Source: Galliscardovia ingluviei
GTDB taxonomy: Bacteria; Actinomycetota; Actinomycetes; Actinomycetales; Bifidobacteriaceae
NCBI RefSeq assembly: GCF_014635685.1
Contig: NZ_BMDH01000001.1
Span: 961,963-1,025,962, forward strand
Length of the DNA: 64,000 bases
Reading direction: 5' to 3'
Under the pieces are notes generated by a model that worked only from the letters and a program-made list of their open reading frames with translations, did no database searches and was not told where the DNA came from. Below are positions 9,010-18,955 of the stretch, one piece after another; the stretch's first letter is position 1; each line of letters opens with the position of its first letter. The position numbers were made by a program, and so were the translations under genes.

Positions 9010-9421
9010 TAAATTGAACGGGAGATACATCCCAGTAGCAATCACCATATTTGCATTTGTTATCGTTGCAGCTATGACTGCTGTAGCATGGTATTTTGAC
9101 ACAGATATGTCGTTCTACGAACTTTCAATTCTTGCAGGAGGCGTTATTCTACCCTGCTGCCTTTCTGTTTGCAGTATGTATCTTTGCTCAAAATATAAAG
9201 CATTAGCTATTACCATACTATGTGCTCTTGATGCAATTGTAAGTTTTATTCTAATGTTTAAGTCAATCGATATTGACTTCTATTTAGAGATGAACATGAC
9301 ACAAATTTACACCGACACACATGTACTCATCGGCACGTTCTCAAGCACCTTCACTAATGTTTGTGATATGGTATTCGCAATATTAATTAATGTTGCAATG
9401 CTGTATCGTAAGAAGGAGTAG
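8996..9421 (+). CDS. Small four-helix membrane protein, unknown function
   Basis: I do not recognise the family. The frame starts at a GTG (8996) with AGGAGG about 11 nt upstream, inside the end of the amidase gene (14-bp overlap). A longer frame from ATG 8960 would lie further inside the amidase gene. The roughly 141-residue product has about four hydrophobic segments (beginning YIPVAITIFAFVIVAAMTAV; around LSILAGGVILPCCLSVCSMY; ALAITILCALDAIVSFILMF; and near the C-terminus) and ends in a basic tail YRKKE. The overlap suggests translational coupling and a functional link to the secreted amidase, for example as its membrane partner or a protective factor. That link is inference. Confidence 0.6.
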   Translation: MSEDNKLNGRYIPVAITIFAFVIVAAMTAVAWYFDTDMSFYELSILAGGVILPCCLSVCSMYLCSKYKALAITILCALDAIVSFILMFKSIDIDFYLEMNMTQIYTDTHVLIGTFSSTFTNVCDMVFAILINVAMLYRKKE

Positions 9422-9435
9422 CAATTCAAATTGCC

Positions 9436-9484
9436 GGGGTTGAAGTGTAGGAATATTTTGAGCATATTCTAACACTTCAACCCC
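9436..9484. repeat. Long inverted repeat (hairpin)
   Basis: Two 21-bp arms, 9436-9456 and 9464-9484, match at 19 of 21 positions around a 7-nt loop. It sits between the small membrane protein and nagA. There is no T-run after either arm, so it is not a classical terminator. A second small palindrome, GCAATT-CA-AATTGC, lies just before it at 9421-9434. Confidence 0.7.
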
Positions 9485-9528
9485 CAATGGTATGATGTCT
9501 GACAAATATCTTTGACGATGGAGACAAG

Positions 9529-10794
9529 ATGTCAGATTATGCAGTATACACGGGAGCAATCACTCAATCAGACCATCAACCAGCAATAGACGGCCAACAC
9601 CATGCAGTTTGGGCAATCAGTAACGCTACACGTATTGATGCGCGCGGCATACAACCACATACTTGGGTAATTGTTGACGGCACTACTATTGTCGCAACCG
9701 GCACCTCTACTGCAGCATTTACATCGGCATGCGCATGCTACCACATTCCCGAACAAGCTATTATTAACGCGCAAGGCAGCACTATTACTCCAGGCTATAT
9801 TGATATTCATGCTCACGGCGCTTGTGGAGCAAGTTTTGATGACGGGGTTGAAGGCATTTTGACGGCACGCCATGGGCATATGATTCATGGCACGACAAGA
9901 CAGGTGCTATCCCTCATTACCAATCCAATTGATACCATGTGTGCCAACCTGCAAACAGTACACTCGCTGATGGCACAACACCCTGATATTTTGGGTAGCC
10001 ACTTAGAAGGACCATTCCTAGCATTTGCCCGCAAAGGTGCACACGACCCTAACTGCCTGATCGACCCTACACCAGACGTGATAGCACGTCTGCTTGATGC
10101 CGCTAATGGCTCACTACGTCAAATCACTATTGCTGCCGAACGTGAACACGGACTAGAAGCCATACGTACACTTGCCCAGCACGGTGTCGTACCAGCCTTG
10201 GGGCACTGTGATGCAGATTATGATATGGCCAAACGCGCCTATGATGCTGGCGCACGCATTATGACGCATATGTTTAACGCCATGAATGGTATTGCGCATC
10301 GTGAGCCAGGGCCAATACCCGCAACTTTGGAAGATCCGCGCATCACCATTGAGCTGATTAATGATGGATTCCATGTCGCAAACCCAGTATTGCGTATGGC
10401 ACTGGCTGCTGCTCCTCATCGCATAGCCTTTGTCACTGATGCAATGGCAGCGACCTGCTGTCCAGACGGAGCATACAAACTTGGTGCCCTTGATGTTCGT
10501 GTACAAGACGGTCATGCAAGACTGGTAAGCAATGGCGCAATCGCCGGTTCTACACTCTTACTGGAAGTTGCTGTACAGCGTGCAATCTTTGAACTCGGAT
10601 TTGCAGCGCCGCTTGCGGTAGAGGCAGCAACGCTGACACCTGCGCGAGCCCTTGGTCTTGACCGCGCTAACGCTATTACTACTGCCCCACTTGGTTTATT
10701 AGCTCCAGGTTATGCAGCAGATATCCTCATGCAGGATGAGCAGTGGCAAGTACAGCGCGTATGGTGCAATGGCGCGAAAATCGATACCCAGTGA
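9529..10794 (+). CDS. nagA: N-acetylglucosamine-6-phosphate deacetylase
   Basis: Amidohydrolase that removes acetate from GlcNAc-6-phosphate, feeding amino sugars to glycolysis and wall synthesis. The 421-residue protein has the metal motif IDIHAHGACG, then HLEGPFLAFARKGAHDP, the conserved ALGHCDADY, THMFNAMNGI and the catalytic-Asp region FVTDAMAATCC. These mark NagA rather than dihydroorotase or other amidohydrolases. SD GGAGAC precedes the ATG. It stands alone: no nagB or GlcNAc transporter is adjacent. The gene is convergent with rlmA, with about 50 bp between stops. Confidence 0.93.
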   Translation: MSDYAVYTGAITQSDHQPAIDGQHHAVWAISNATRIDARGIQPHTWVIVDGTTIVATGTSTAAFTSACACYHIPEQAIINAQGSTITPGYIDIHAHGACGASFDDGVEGILTARHGHMIHGTTRQVLSLITNPIDTMCANLQTVHSLMAQHPDILGSHLEGPFLAFARKGAHDPNCLIDPTPDVIARLLDAANGSLRQITIAAEREHGLEAIRTLAQHGVVPALGHCDADYDMAKRAYDAGARIMTHMFNAMNGIAHREPGPIPATLEDPRITIELINDGFHVANPVLRMALAAAPHRIAFVTDAMAATCCPDGAYKLGALDVRVQDGHARLVSNGAIAGSTLLLEVAVQRAIFELGFAAPLAVEAATLTPARALGLDRANAITTAPLGLLAPGYAADILMQDEQWQVQRVWCNGAKIDTQ

Positions 10795-10843
10795 TGCATC
10801 ACTCGGTGCATATTGCTCAATGCGCATGCTCAGTGGTGCATTG

Positions 10844-11767
10844 TTACTCAAGTATTTGCTTGCCTACAAGTAGCATGGCGTCAAGCGTCACTTCATGAAT
10901 TGTAGACACCAGTGCAGTGCTATCCTCACGATGGAATAGCACTGGTGTCATGCGCGCCAGTAGCGGCTGCATCGCAGGCTGCACTTCAACCTGCTGAGTG
11001 ACTCTGAGCTGTTGCTTCACTGATGCATGCTGCGCAAATAAATCCCCCGCACTGCGCTCATGTAGCGCACTCGAAACCTCAGCAGTACGTTCCGCATCAG
11101 CCTGCCTGACTGCGCGATGCACTTGCACCATATGCGATATCTCAGGAACGACTTTCAACACTACTCCGTAGGAGGTTTGGATGCGCTTAAACTCTGAGTA
11201 GTTTGCCGGAGAAAATACATTCACAATAATATCAATACTCTGATCGGCAAATGGTAATGCTGCCAAATCAGCAACTATCCAACGCACGCCCTGGGAGCCA
11301 CCAGTGGTTGCCACATGGATCGCATCTTTGGCAAGATCTACGCCAAACACTTGAGCGTCAATACTACGTGAAGCACAGTACTGCGCTATTGCTTTGGCGT
11401 ATGAACCTTCTCCACAACCAATATCAGCAATACGAATAGGTGTAGCTTTGTGCATGGTATCCATCACCAAAGCTACCTGCTGCACTACCTGTTCAATAAG
11501 CAAGCTATACCAGCCATGATCAATCACAGCGCGTCGCGCAGCAAAAAACTGCTCAGTATAGCCTAGAAGTGGCTTTTGGGCAGGAACCATATTCACTGAA
11601 CCGCGCGAAGAAACATCAAAACGATGCACTTTCGCACATAATGCACAAGTACACACCAACGACGTACCTTGCGCGATCAAACCTACCTGCTCACCGCGGC
11701 GAGCACACTGCGGGCATTGTAAAATCGGCGATGTATCAAGTAATTGTTGTATGGACTGTTTCGCCAC
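10844..11767 (-). CDS. rlmA: 23S rRNA (guanine-N1)-methyltransferase, RlmA family
   Basis: SAM-dependent methyltransferase of 307 residues. The N-terminus has a four-Cys zinc finger (CPQCARRG followed by CTCALC), then SRGSVNMVPAQKPLLGYTEQ and FFAARRAVIDHGWY, the typical linker of RlmA I/II proteins. The SAM-binding motif is IADIGCGEGSYAKAI, with a later FGVDLAKDAI and VNVFSPANYSEFKRI. In Gram-positive bacteria the family methylates G748 or G745 of 23S rRNA and affects macrolide and ketolide binding; which site is used here cannot be told. Start is GTG with SD AGGGAG 5 nt upstream. It is downstream of def on the same strand. Confidence 0.88.
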   Translation of the reverse strand: MAKQSIQQLLDTSPILQCPQCARRGEQVGLIAQGTSLVCTCALCAKVHRFDVSSRGSVNMVPAQKPLLGYTEQFFAARRAVIDHGWYSLLIEQVVQQVALVMDTMHKATPIRIADIGCGEGSYAKAIAQYCASRSIDAQVFGVDLAKDAIHVATTGGSQGVRWIVADLAALPFADQSIDIIVNVFSPANYSEFKRIQTSYGVVLKVVPEISHMVQVHRAVRQADAERTAEVSSALHERSAGDLFAQHASVKQQLRVTQQVEVQPAMQPLLARMTPVLFHREDSTALVSTIHEVTLDAMLLVGKQILE

Positions 11768-11846
11768 GCAAACTCCCTAGCTCATCATTACTCAAGCAAC
11801 GAGCAAAGCGATAAACCTAACAGCTAACCGAGCGACCTACTAGCAG

Positions 11847-12533
11847 CTAGTCAAGCGTAAACCCAAGTTCACGAGCTGCCTCAGTAGGCACTGGATTGTA
11901 CCAATACTCACCCAACAGTTCATCAGCACTCAGCGAGCGCAATTGTGCCTGATCAATATAGAGTTCGCCATGCAAATGATCGGTTTCATGCTGGAAAATG
12001 CGTGCTGGCCAGCCATGCATATGCTCACGATGCTGCTTGCCATGCTCGTCAGTCCATTCAGCATCAATATCAAGCCAACGTTTGCGCACTGCTTGATATC
12101 CTTCCACGCTTAAACAGCCTTCATAGAATGATCGCGTTTCTTGCCCAATCGGCGTATAGCTTGGGTTAATAATTACACGAAATGGCAGTTCTGCACTTTC
12201 GCGGGGATCCTCAATGCCCTGCTCGCGCATATCCGCCAGCTCCTGCTCACTAACATGGTCTTCAAGCACTGCAAATCGTAATCCCAGTCCAATTTGTGGA
12301 GCAGCTAAGCCAACGCCGGGAGCATCAAGCATAGTAGTGCGCATAACTTCAATCAGTGAAGCGAATGTTTTTGGCGCTAATTGTCCTACATAATCTGCTG
12401 ATTGTGCGCGAAGTACAGGCTCTCCTGCCTGCATAATCGGCAGCACACCGTCATATTCTTGCTTCGCTTCTTTGATCATCGCGCGTACTGCTTGGTCAAG
12501 TTCTTTATCGACCTGAGTATTGCGTTGAAACAT
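11847..12533 (-). CDS. def: Peptide deformylase
   Basis: Metalloenzyme that removes the N-formyl group from nascent proteins. All three motifs are present: GVGLAAPQIG, EGCLS with the metal Cys, and QHETDHL with two metal His and the catalytic Glu. At 228 residues it has an N-terminal helical extension and a C-terminal tail (ELLGEYWYNPVPTEAARELG) common in bifidobacterial deformylases. SD AGGAA is 5 nt before the ATG. It lies 133 bp downstream of glmM. A second, shorter deformylase-like gene is at 58072. Confidence 0.95.
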   Translation of the reverse strand: MFQRNTQVDKELDQAVRAMIKEAKQEYDGVLPIMQAGEPVLRAQSADYVGQLAPKTFASLIEVMRTTMLDAPGVGLAAPQIGLGLRFAVLEDHVSEQELADMREQGIEDPRESAELPFRVIINPSYTPIGQETRSFYEGCLSVEGYQAVRKRWLDIDAEWTDEHGKQHREHMHGWPARIFQHETDHLHGELYIDQAQLRSLSADELLGEYWYNPVPTEAARELGFTLD

Positions 12534-12666
12534 AGTAGTTCCTATTCCTCTGTGCTTCTATAAATGCTCGTACCACCATGCGCTTGTGCTCTTATGCACG
12601 CTTACTATATGCACTTAACTATTTATCAGTATCAGCGTATACCTGTGGTTACCGTGCGTATTGCGC

Positions 12667-14037
12667 TTACAGAGCAAGTTCCTTCGCCACAACTGCTGCT
12701 AGGCGCTCGCATACTTCATCAGCTTGTTGCTGAGTTGCAGCCTCAGCCATCACGCGCACTAAAGGCTCAGTACCAGAAGGACGCAGCAGTACGCGACCAG
12801 TTTCTCCAAGTAAAGCTTCTTCTTTACGTACTGCTTCTTGTACTACAGCATTGGTTGAAGCCGCCATTTTGTCCACATTAGGCACATTCACCAGCTGCTG
12901 TGGCAATTGTGGGAAGTCAGCAGCAAGTTCTTTCAGGCTCTTACCAGATTTCACTACTTCATTGCACAGTGTTAATGCTGTCAACGTGCCATCCCCAGTA
13001 GTAGCAAACTCACGGTTAATAACATGCCCAGACTGTTCGCCACCAAGCGTGTAACCGCCGCGCAGCATTTCCTCAAGCACATAGCGGTCACCGACAGCAG
13101 TTTGCACTGTACGAATACCCATATCTTGCAATGCGAGCTTTAATCCCAAATTACTCATCACAGTAACAACCAACGTATTATGAGCCAACTTGCCTTCACG
13201 CTGCTTAGCACGTGCCAAAATACCCATAATCTGATCGCCGTTTACCATATTGCCTTCATGATCTACTGCCAAACAACGGTCAGCGTCACCATCAAAAGCA
13301 ACACCCATATCAGCGCCGGTTGCCTTTACGGTCGCCTGCAACTGCTCAGGATGAGTAGAACCCGCATGTTTATTGATATTGTAGCCGTCTGGAGAAGCAT
13401 TGATTACAATCACATCAGCACCTGCACGACGCAAAGCAGTTGGCGCTACCACTGATGTTGCACCATTGGCACAGTCTGCCACAATACGCAAGCCTGACAA
13501 TGGCTTAGGCTGAATCTTATCGTCACCAATTGGTGCAATAGCAGCTACCAAATGATCAATATATAATTTTGTAGCCGTTTCAGTATCATGAGAAATACGA
13601 CCTACACCATCGCCTGTTGGTCGCTGCCAATCCTGACCAAGTACCTGCTCAATTTCATCTTCTTTAGTATCAGGTAACTTAAACCCGCCGCGCGCAAAAA
13701 ACTTAATACCATTATCTGGCATTGGATTATGCGAAGCACTAATTACAGCACCCATTTCTACATTCAAAACACTCGTTAAGAATGCCACTCCTGGGGTTGG
13801 AATAATACCTGCATCAATAACATCAAATCCACCAGCTGACATACCAGCTGACAGTGCCGCTGCCAAAAAGTCGCCGGAAACGCGCGTATCTCTGCCAACT
13901 AATGCACGGCGACGACCAGTAGACTGACCATCTGCGAGCACGCGCACAGCGGCGTCACCTAAATCAAGGGCTAATTGCGCAGTTAAATCACGATTTGCTA
14001 ATCCACGGACACCATCGGTACCAAACATTCTTGGCAT
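12667..14037 (-). CDS. glmM: Phosphoglucosamine mutase
   Basis: Interconverts glucosamine-6-phosphate and glucosamine-1-phosphate for UDP-GlcNAc and peptidoglycan synthesis. About 456 residues. The N-terminus MPRMFGTDGVRG, the catalytic phosphoserine loop ISASHNPMPDNG, the magnesium loop DGDADRC, the sugar loop GGEQSGH and the C-terminal phosphate loop RPSGTEPLVRVMAE are all intact. I start at ATG 14037, which has AAGGAG 5 nt upstream, rather than a GTG two codons earlier. Minus strand, upstream of def. Confidence 0.95.
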   Translation of the reverse strand: MPRMFGTDGVRGLANRDLTAQLALDLGDAAVRVLADGQSTGRRRALVGRDTRVSGDFLAAALSAGMSAGGFDVIDAGIIPTPGVAFLTSVLNVEMGAVISASHNPMPDNGIKFFARGGFKLPDTKEDEIEQVLGQDWQRPTGDGVGRISHDTETATKLYIDHLVAAIAPIGDDKIQPKPLSGLRIVADCANGATSVVAPTALRRAGADVIVINASPDGYNINKHAGSTHPEQLQATVKATGADMGVAFDGDADRCLAVDHEGNMVNGDQIMGILARAKQREGKLAHNTLVVTVMSNLGLKLALQDMGIRTVQTAVGDRYVLEEMLRGGYTLGGEQSGHVINREFATTGDGTLTALTLCNEVVKSGKSLKELAADFPQLPQQLVNVPNVDKMAASTNAVVQEAVRKEEALLGETGRVLLRPSGTEPLVRVMAEAATQQQADEVCERLAAVVAKELAL

Positions 14038-14148
14038 ATTCACTCCTTAGCCTAGCGGCAGTGCAACTAGTGCAATATGCTACTCATGGGTCGTGTCATC
14101 AGACATGCTACAAGAGTCTACTCATACACTACTGCCACATTCTGCCTG

Positions 14149-14183
14149 AAAAGCACAAAAGCGGGCAGCCGAAGCCACCCGCT
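14149..14183 (-). terminator. Rho-independent terminator after pepN
   Basis: On the minus strand, AGCGGGTGGC-ttcg-GCTGCCCGCT forms a hairpin with one mismatch (about 14161-14182), followed by TTTTGTGCTTTT. It lies just past the pepN stop. Confidence 0.85.
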
Positions 14184-14206
14184 TAGTACAACTACCGCGT
14201 TGCTAT

Positions 14207-16807
14207 TTAGAGTGCATCATTGAATGTGCGCACTGCCACAATACGGCGTGCAGACTCAACATTGCCAATCACCAAACGGCGCAATGCCTTATCAGCATCC
14301 TCATGAGCTGCCAGCCAAGCGTCACCTTGCTCTACTAAACGTTCAGCATCAGCATTACTTGGCCACAATCCTTCCAGCAAAGCCTCAGCCATATGGAAGG
14401 TACGATTCGTCCAGATTCCATCTGCCTCAGCAAAATAACGTTCCACATACGCATTAGCGAGATCAGCAGGGGCGCTTGCAAAACCAGCAGCCACTGCTTC
14501 AAGCTGACTATTGGTAAGCTCAGTATTGCGAATAGCTTCTTCCCAAGCCCAAGTCTTAGCTTCTTCAACAGGACGACTTGCACGAGCACCCAAAGCAAAC
14601 TGACGATTTTCTGTAGTATCTTTCTTAGCAAGCTCTGCTGCAATACCATCCTCGTCAATGGCGTTAATCCGTGCTAATGCTGTCAGTAGGCTCCAACGCA
14701 AATTATTATCAATTTGCAAGCCCTCAAGCACTACACTGCCATCAAGCAAGCCGCGCACTGTAGCCTCAAACTCACTATCTCCAGACTCACCATAGCCCAA
14801 ATAAGCGCCAACCAGCTGGAACTGCACATCTGATCCAGCCTCAGCACGGCCTGCCAAAGTCCACAGTTCGTGCGCCACATGAGCCAAAACCTCAGCACGC
14901 TTTGCACTAGCAACATAATGCTTTGCAGTAAAGCTCATGCAGCTCAAGGCATAGCGGTACGTAGTGGACTCAGTTTCACGAGCAAGCAAATGCAGCGTAG
15001 CATCCACAAAATCCTGAGCAGGCAATTCACCGTCACGGGTCATATCCCATAGTGACAACCAGATAACAGCGCGAGTAAGCGCACTATCAAAATCTTGTAC
15101 ATGAGCAAGAGCAAATTGGCGAGATTGTTCATCAAAGCGCAGCTTAGCGTATGTTAAATCATCATCATTCAGTGCGATAAACTCTGGACGTGGTTTATCA
15201 ACAAGCTCCTCTACCACAGTGTCAGCGCCATCAACATCAAGTTCTACACGATCAGTGCGTACCACAGCACCAGCTTCATTAGTGTTATAGAAACCAACTG
15301 CCAAACGATGAGGACGCAACACTGGATGCTCTTGTGGAGCTACCTGATGGATGGTGAAAGCAGTAATTACTCCCTTATCATCAGTTGCCACCTCAGCAGA
15401 AAGTGTGGTAATACCAGCCTGTTCGAGCCATAATGAGCTCCAGGTGCGCAAATCGCGACCAGAAGTTGCTTCAAGCTCTTGCAACAAATCATGCAAAGTT
15501 GCATTGCTATATGCATGCTTGACCAAATAATTATGAATACCCTCAAAGAAGCGCTCACGACCTACATATGCCACAAGCTGCTTTAACACCGAAGCACCCT
15601 TCGCATAGGTAATGCCATCGAAATTCACATACGTGTCATTCAAATCATCAATTGGCGCCACAATAGGATGCGTTGTTGGCAGCTGGTCTTGATTCAGCGC
15701 CCAGCTCTTTTCACCAGAGGTGAAGGTTGCCCATGCGTCCTTCCAATTAGTAGCCTCTGCTGTTGCCAAGGTAGAAGTGAACTCAGCGAATGATTCATTC
15801 AGCCACAAATCATTCCACCACTTCATCGTTACCAAATCGCCAAACCACATGTGTGCAAGCTCATGCAACACGGTTACCACACGACGCTCTGCTAACGCAT
15901 CAGTAACTTTGGACTCAAACACGTACGAATCACGGATAGTAACCGTACCAATATTTTCCATAGCGCCAGCATTGTACTCTGGTACAAAAAGCTGATCGTA
16001 CTTATCGTATGGGTATGGCACACCCCAAGTCTTGTTATAGAAGTCAAAACCAGCTTTGGTGACATCAAAAAGGTAATCCGCATCCTTTGCCATTGCCTCC
16101 TGCAATGCTTTGCGGCAGTAAATGGCCATAGGCACCTGACGACCGTCACCATTAGATGCTGTAGTACGCCAAACGGCATATGGACCTGCAACTAATGCTG
16201 TTAAATAGGAGCTCATAGGAGGAGTGGAGGTAAAGGTCCACATCACGCGGTTTCGAGTTTCGCCACCGGTAAGCGTACCTTCATCAGTGCGCCCAACAAG
16301 CTGATTCTTACTGGAAACCAGACCATTGGAAATCACTTCCCAACCCTCTGGAGCGATCACACGGAAATCAAATACTGCTTTAAGATCAGGCTGATCAAAT
16401 ACTGCATATACGCGACGTGCGTCTGGGACTTCAAACTGCGTATACAAGTACACATTACCGTCAGAAGGATCTACGCTGCGGTGCAAACCCTCACCAGTAT
16501 TAGAATACACGCACATTGCTGTAACAGTAACCGTATTATGCTCGTTCAACTGAGCAAGTTCAATACGGCTATCAGCCCATACTTCACTGACATTAAGCTC
16601 CTGCCCATTGAGTACAACAGACTGTACGCTATCAGCAATTAAATCCAAGAATGTGCTGCTACCAGCTTGAGCATCAAAAGCAATAGTGGTAGTAGAACCA
16701 AACAACTTACCGCCGCGGGTAAGGTCAAGTTCAATATCATAATGTTGAACGCTTACCACTGAAGCACGTTCTTGTGCCTCAACGCGGGTAAGATTTGCTC
16801 CTGGCAT
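14207..16807 (-). CDS. pepN: Aminopeptidase N (M1 zinc metallopeptidase)
   Basis: About 866 residues. Removes N-terminal residues from peptides in the cytoplasm. The exopeptidase motif GAMENIG and the zinc motif HELAHMWFGD followed by NESFAEF are intact. The ERAP1-type C-terminal helical domain makes up the second half. I place the start at ATG 16807 (MPGANLTRVEAQ), which has AAAGGAGGAA just upstream; the longer frame to 16849 would put this SD inside the coding region. A strong terminator follows. The length fits actinobacterial PepN of about 850-870 residues. Confidence 0.95.
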   Translation of the reverse strand: MPGANLTRVEAQERASVVSVQHYDIELDLTRGGKLFGSTTTIAFDAQAGSSTFLDLIADSVQSVVLNGQELNVSEVWADSRIELAQLNEHNTVTVTAMCVYSNTGEGLHRSVDPSDGNVYLYTQFEVPDARRVYAVFDQPDLKAVFDFRVIAPEGWEVISNGLVSSKNQLVGRTDEGTLTGGETRNRVMWTFTSTPPMSSYLTALVAGPYAVWRTTASNGDGRQVPMAIYCRKALQEAMAKDADYLFDVTKAGFDFYNKTWGVPYPYDKYDQLFVPEYNAGAMENIGTVTIRDSYVFESKVTDALAERRVVTVLHELAHMWFGDLVTMKWWNDLWLNESFAEFTSTLATAEATNWKDAWATFTSGEKSWALNQDQLPTTHPIVAPIDDLNDTYVNFDGITYAKGASVLKQLVAYVGRERFFEGIHNYLVKHAYSNATLHDLLQELEATSGRDLRTWSSLWLEQAGITTLSAEVATDDKGVITAFTIHQVAPQEHPVLRPHRLAVGFYNTNEAGAVVRTDRVELDVDGADTVVEELVDKPRPEFIALNDDDLTYAKLRFDEQSRQFALAHVQDFDSALTRAVIWLSLWDMTRDGELPAQDFVDATLHLLARETESTTYRYALSCMSFTAKHYVASAKRAEVLAHVAHELWTLAGRAEAGSDVQFQLVGAYLGYGESGDSEFEATVRGLLDGSVVLEGLQIDNNLRWSLLTALARINAIDEDGIAAELAKKDTTENRQFALGARASRPVEEAKTWAWEEAIRNTELTNSQLEAVAAGFASAPADLANAYVERYFAEADGIWTNRTFHMAEALLEGLWPSNADAERLVEQGDAWLAAHEDADKALRRLVIGNVESARRIVAVRTFNDAL

Positions 16808-17059
16808 ATTTCCTCCTTTACTCTGGCGCACGCTTGTGGCACGCGCCAACGTGCAAGCTCAATCCGACGCTAGAGCCTGCATATAGCTTTCACACTCTTA
16901 TACATCTACATCTACTACGTATACACAATTTACACACAAAACTGCAGTAGTCCTCTACCCTGCTCTACGCTCATATGAACTACTGCAGATTCGTGTCGCC
17001 ACTGTACCGAGTGCTTTATGGCATAACGTATTGCATAACTAATAGTGTTATTCGGCACC

Positions 17060-18874
17060 TTATTGCGCTGTATCCTGTGATTGTGCAATATCTGCTACAA
17101 CCGGCACAATCATAGGTCTACGGTGAATTTTTCGAGCAATCCAACTGCCCAATGTTCGCCGCATAATCTGCTGCAACTGGTATGTACCCTTAGTACCACT
17201 CATCATAGCATCTTGTAAATGCTCAACAATCTGAGAGCGAACCTGATCAAATTCGCTTTCATCTTCAGCCACGGCATTGAGGTAAATCTTTGGACCAGAC
17301 ACCACATTGGCGTGCTCGCTATCGACAACCACAAAGGAAGATACAAAACCTTCTGTGCCTAGAATACGGCGCTTTTCCAGTTCTTCATCGGTGAGTTCGC
17401 CAACAGAATCGCCATCGACATACACATAATTGCATGGCACCGAACCTACAATAGCTGCTTTGCCATGATATAAGTCAATAACATCACCATCTTCTGCCAG
17501 CACCACATTTTGCGGATCTACGCCGGTTTTGACTGCAATCAAACCGTTAGCCACCAAATGTCTGTTCTCACCATGGATTGGCATAGCACACTTTGGCTTA
17601 ATAATATTGTACAAATACAATAACTCGCCTTCATTGCAGTGACCAGAAACATGCACTGCCGCATTATCACGGTTCACTACGCGAGCACCTAATTGCACAA
17701 GTTTATTGATGACTTTGTATACGCCATGCTCGTTGCCTGGAATAAGCGAACTTGCCAAAATAACGGTATCAAACTCATTGATAGCGATATCAGGATGATT
17801 GCCGTCTGCAATGCGACCTAGTGCCGCCATAGGCTCGCCTTGCGAACCAGTACACATGTATACGATTTTATCGTCCTGCACATCAGAGGCAGCTTTAAGA
17901 TCGATGACTGTGCCTTCTGGGATATGCAAATATCCTAAGTCGGAAGCAATACCCATATTGCGCACCATCGATCGACCAACGAACACTACTTTGCGCCCGT
18001 ATTTATGTGCGGCGTCAACCACCTGCTGTACGCGATGGACATGGCTTGAGAAACTTGCCACAATAATTTTGCGCGTAGCCTCAGCAAATACTCGATCAAG
18101 CGCCGGTCCAATGCTGGTTTCTGGCTTAACGAATCCTGGAACCTCAGCATTGGTGGAATCTGCCATCAACAAATCCACACCTTGCTCACCAAGACGACCG
18201 AACTCAACTAAATCCGTAATGCGATGGTCGAGTGGCAACTGATCAAGTTTAATATCGCCGGTATCAATCAGGCTTCCTGCCGGTGTTTTCACATGAACAG
18301 CCAAAGCATCTGGGATAGAGTGTGTTACCGAAACGAATTCCAGATTAAATGGTCCTACTTTGAGTTTATCGCGTCCTGCTACTTCAATAGTTGTAGGAGT
18401 AATGCGATACTCTTTACACTTAGCTTCGACAAAGCCCAAAGTAAGTTTAGAGCCAATCAGCGGAATATCAGGGCGAAGCTTCAATAAATATGGTACGCCG
18501 CCGATATGATCCTCATGACCGTGGGTTAATACTAAACCATCTACTTTGTCTAAACGGTTTTTAATATAGTTGAAATCTGGCAGAATTAAATCGACACCGG
18601 GCTGCTCTTCTTCTGGAAACAGCACACCGCAGTCAATAAGCAAAATATGCCCGTTATATTCAATAACGTTCATATTCCTACCAATTTCACCTAAACCACC
18701 CAATGGCACAATACGCATTGAGCCCTTGCGGTATTTAGGAGGAGCGATCAGCTGCTGTTGAGTGGGCGCTCCTACAGGAGGCGTTGGTCGCACTTTACGT
18801 GAACGCGCTCCGGCTTTTCGTTGTTGTGTGCGCCCTTTCGATGGCGCAGATTGTTGTTTATGTTGTTGTTCCAT
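17060..18874 (-). CDS. rnj: Ribonuclease J
   Basis: Metallo-beta-lactamase/beta-CASP RNase with 5'-3' exo- and endonuclease activity in RNA decay and rRNA maturation. 604 residues. The zinc motif LTHGHEDHIGG, the downstream DTGDIKLD and the beta-CASP region with SGHCNEGEL and IHGENRHL are intact. The N-terminus has a basic Lys/Arg/Gln-rich extension of about 45 residues before RIVPLGGLGEIGRN, typical of actinobacterial RNase J. It follows dapA by about 80 bp, the common actinobacterial dapA-rnj order. SD is weak. Confidence 0.95.
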   Translation of the reverse strand: MEQQHKQQSAPSKGRTQQRKAGARSRKVRPTPPVGAPTQQQLIAPPKYRKGSMRIVPLGGLGEIGRNMNVIEYNGHILLIDCGVLFPEEEQPGVDLILPDFNYIKNRLDKVDGLVLTHGHEDHIGGVPYLLKLRPDIPLIGSKLTLGFVEAKCKEYRITPTTIEVAGRDKLKVGPFNLEFVSVTHSIPDALAVHVKTPAGSLIDTGDIKLDQLPLDHRITDLVEFGRLGEQGVDLLMADSTNAEVPGFVKPETSIGPALDRVFAEATRKIIVASFSSHVHRVQQVVDAAHKYGRKVVFVGRSMVRNMGIASDLGYLHIPEGTVIDLKAASDVQDDKIVYMCTGSQGEPMAALGRIADGNHPDIAINEFDTVILASSLIPGNEHGVYKVINKLVQLGARVVNRDNAAVHVSGHCNEGELLYLYNIIKPKCAMPIHGENRHLVANGLIAVKTGVDPQNVVLAEDGDVIDLYHGKAAIVGSVPCNYVYVDGDSVGELTDEELEKRRILGTEGFVSSFVVVDSEHANVVSGPKIYLNAVAEDESEFDQVRSQIVEHLQDAMMSGTKGTYQLQQIMRRTLGSWIARKIHRRPMIVPVVADIAQSQDTAQ

Positions 18875-18955
18875 TCGTATTCTTTATACAGTACAGGAGT
18901 GTGCCTTGCATCTACGTATCTGTACTAGCATACGCAGATGCCCCAGTACACTCAA

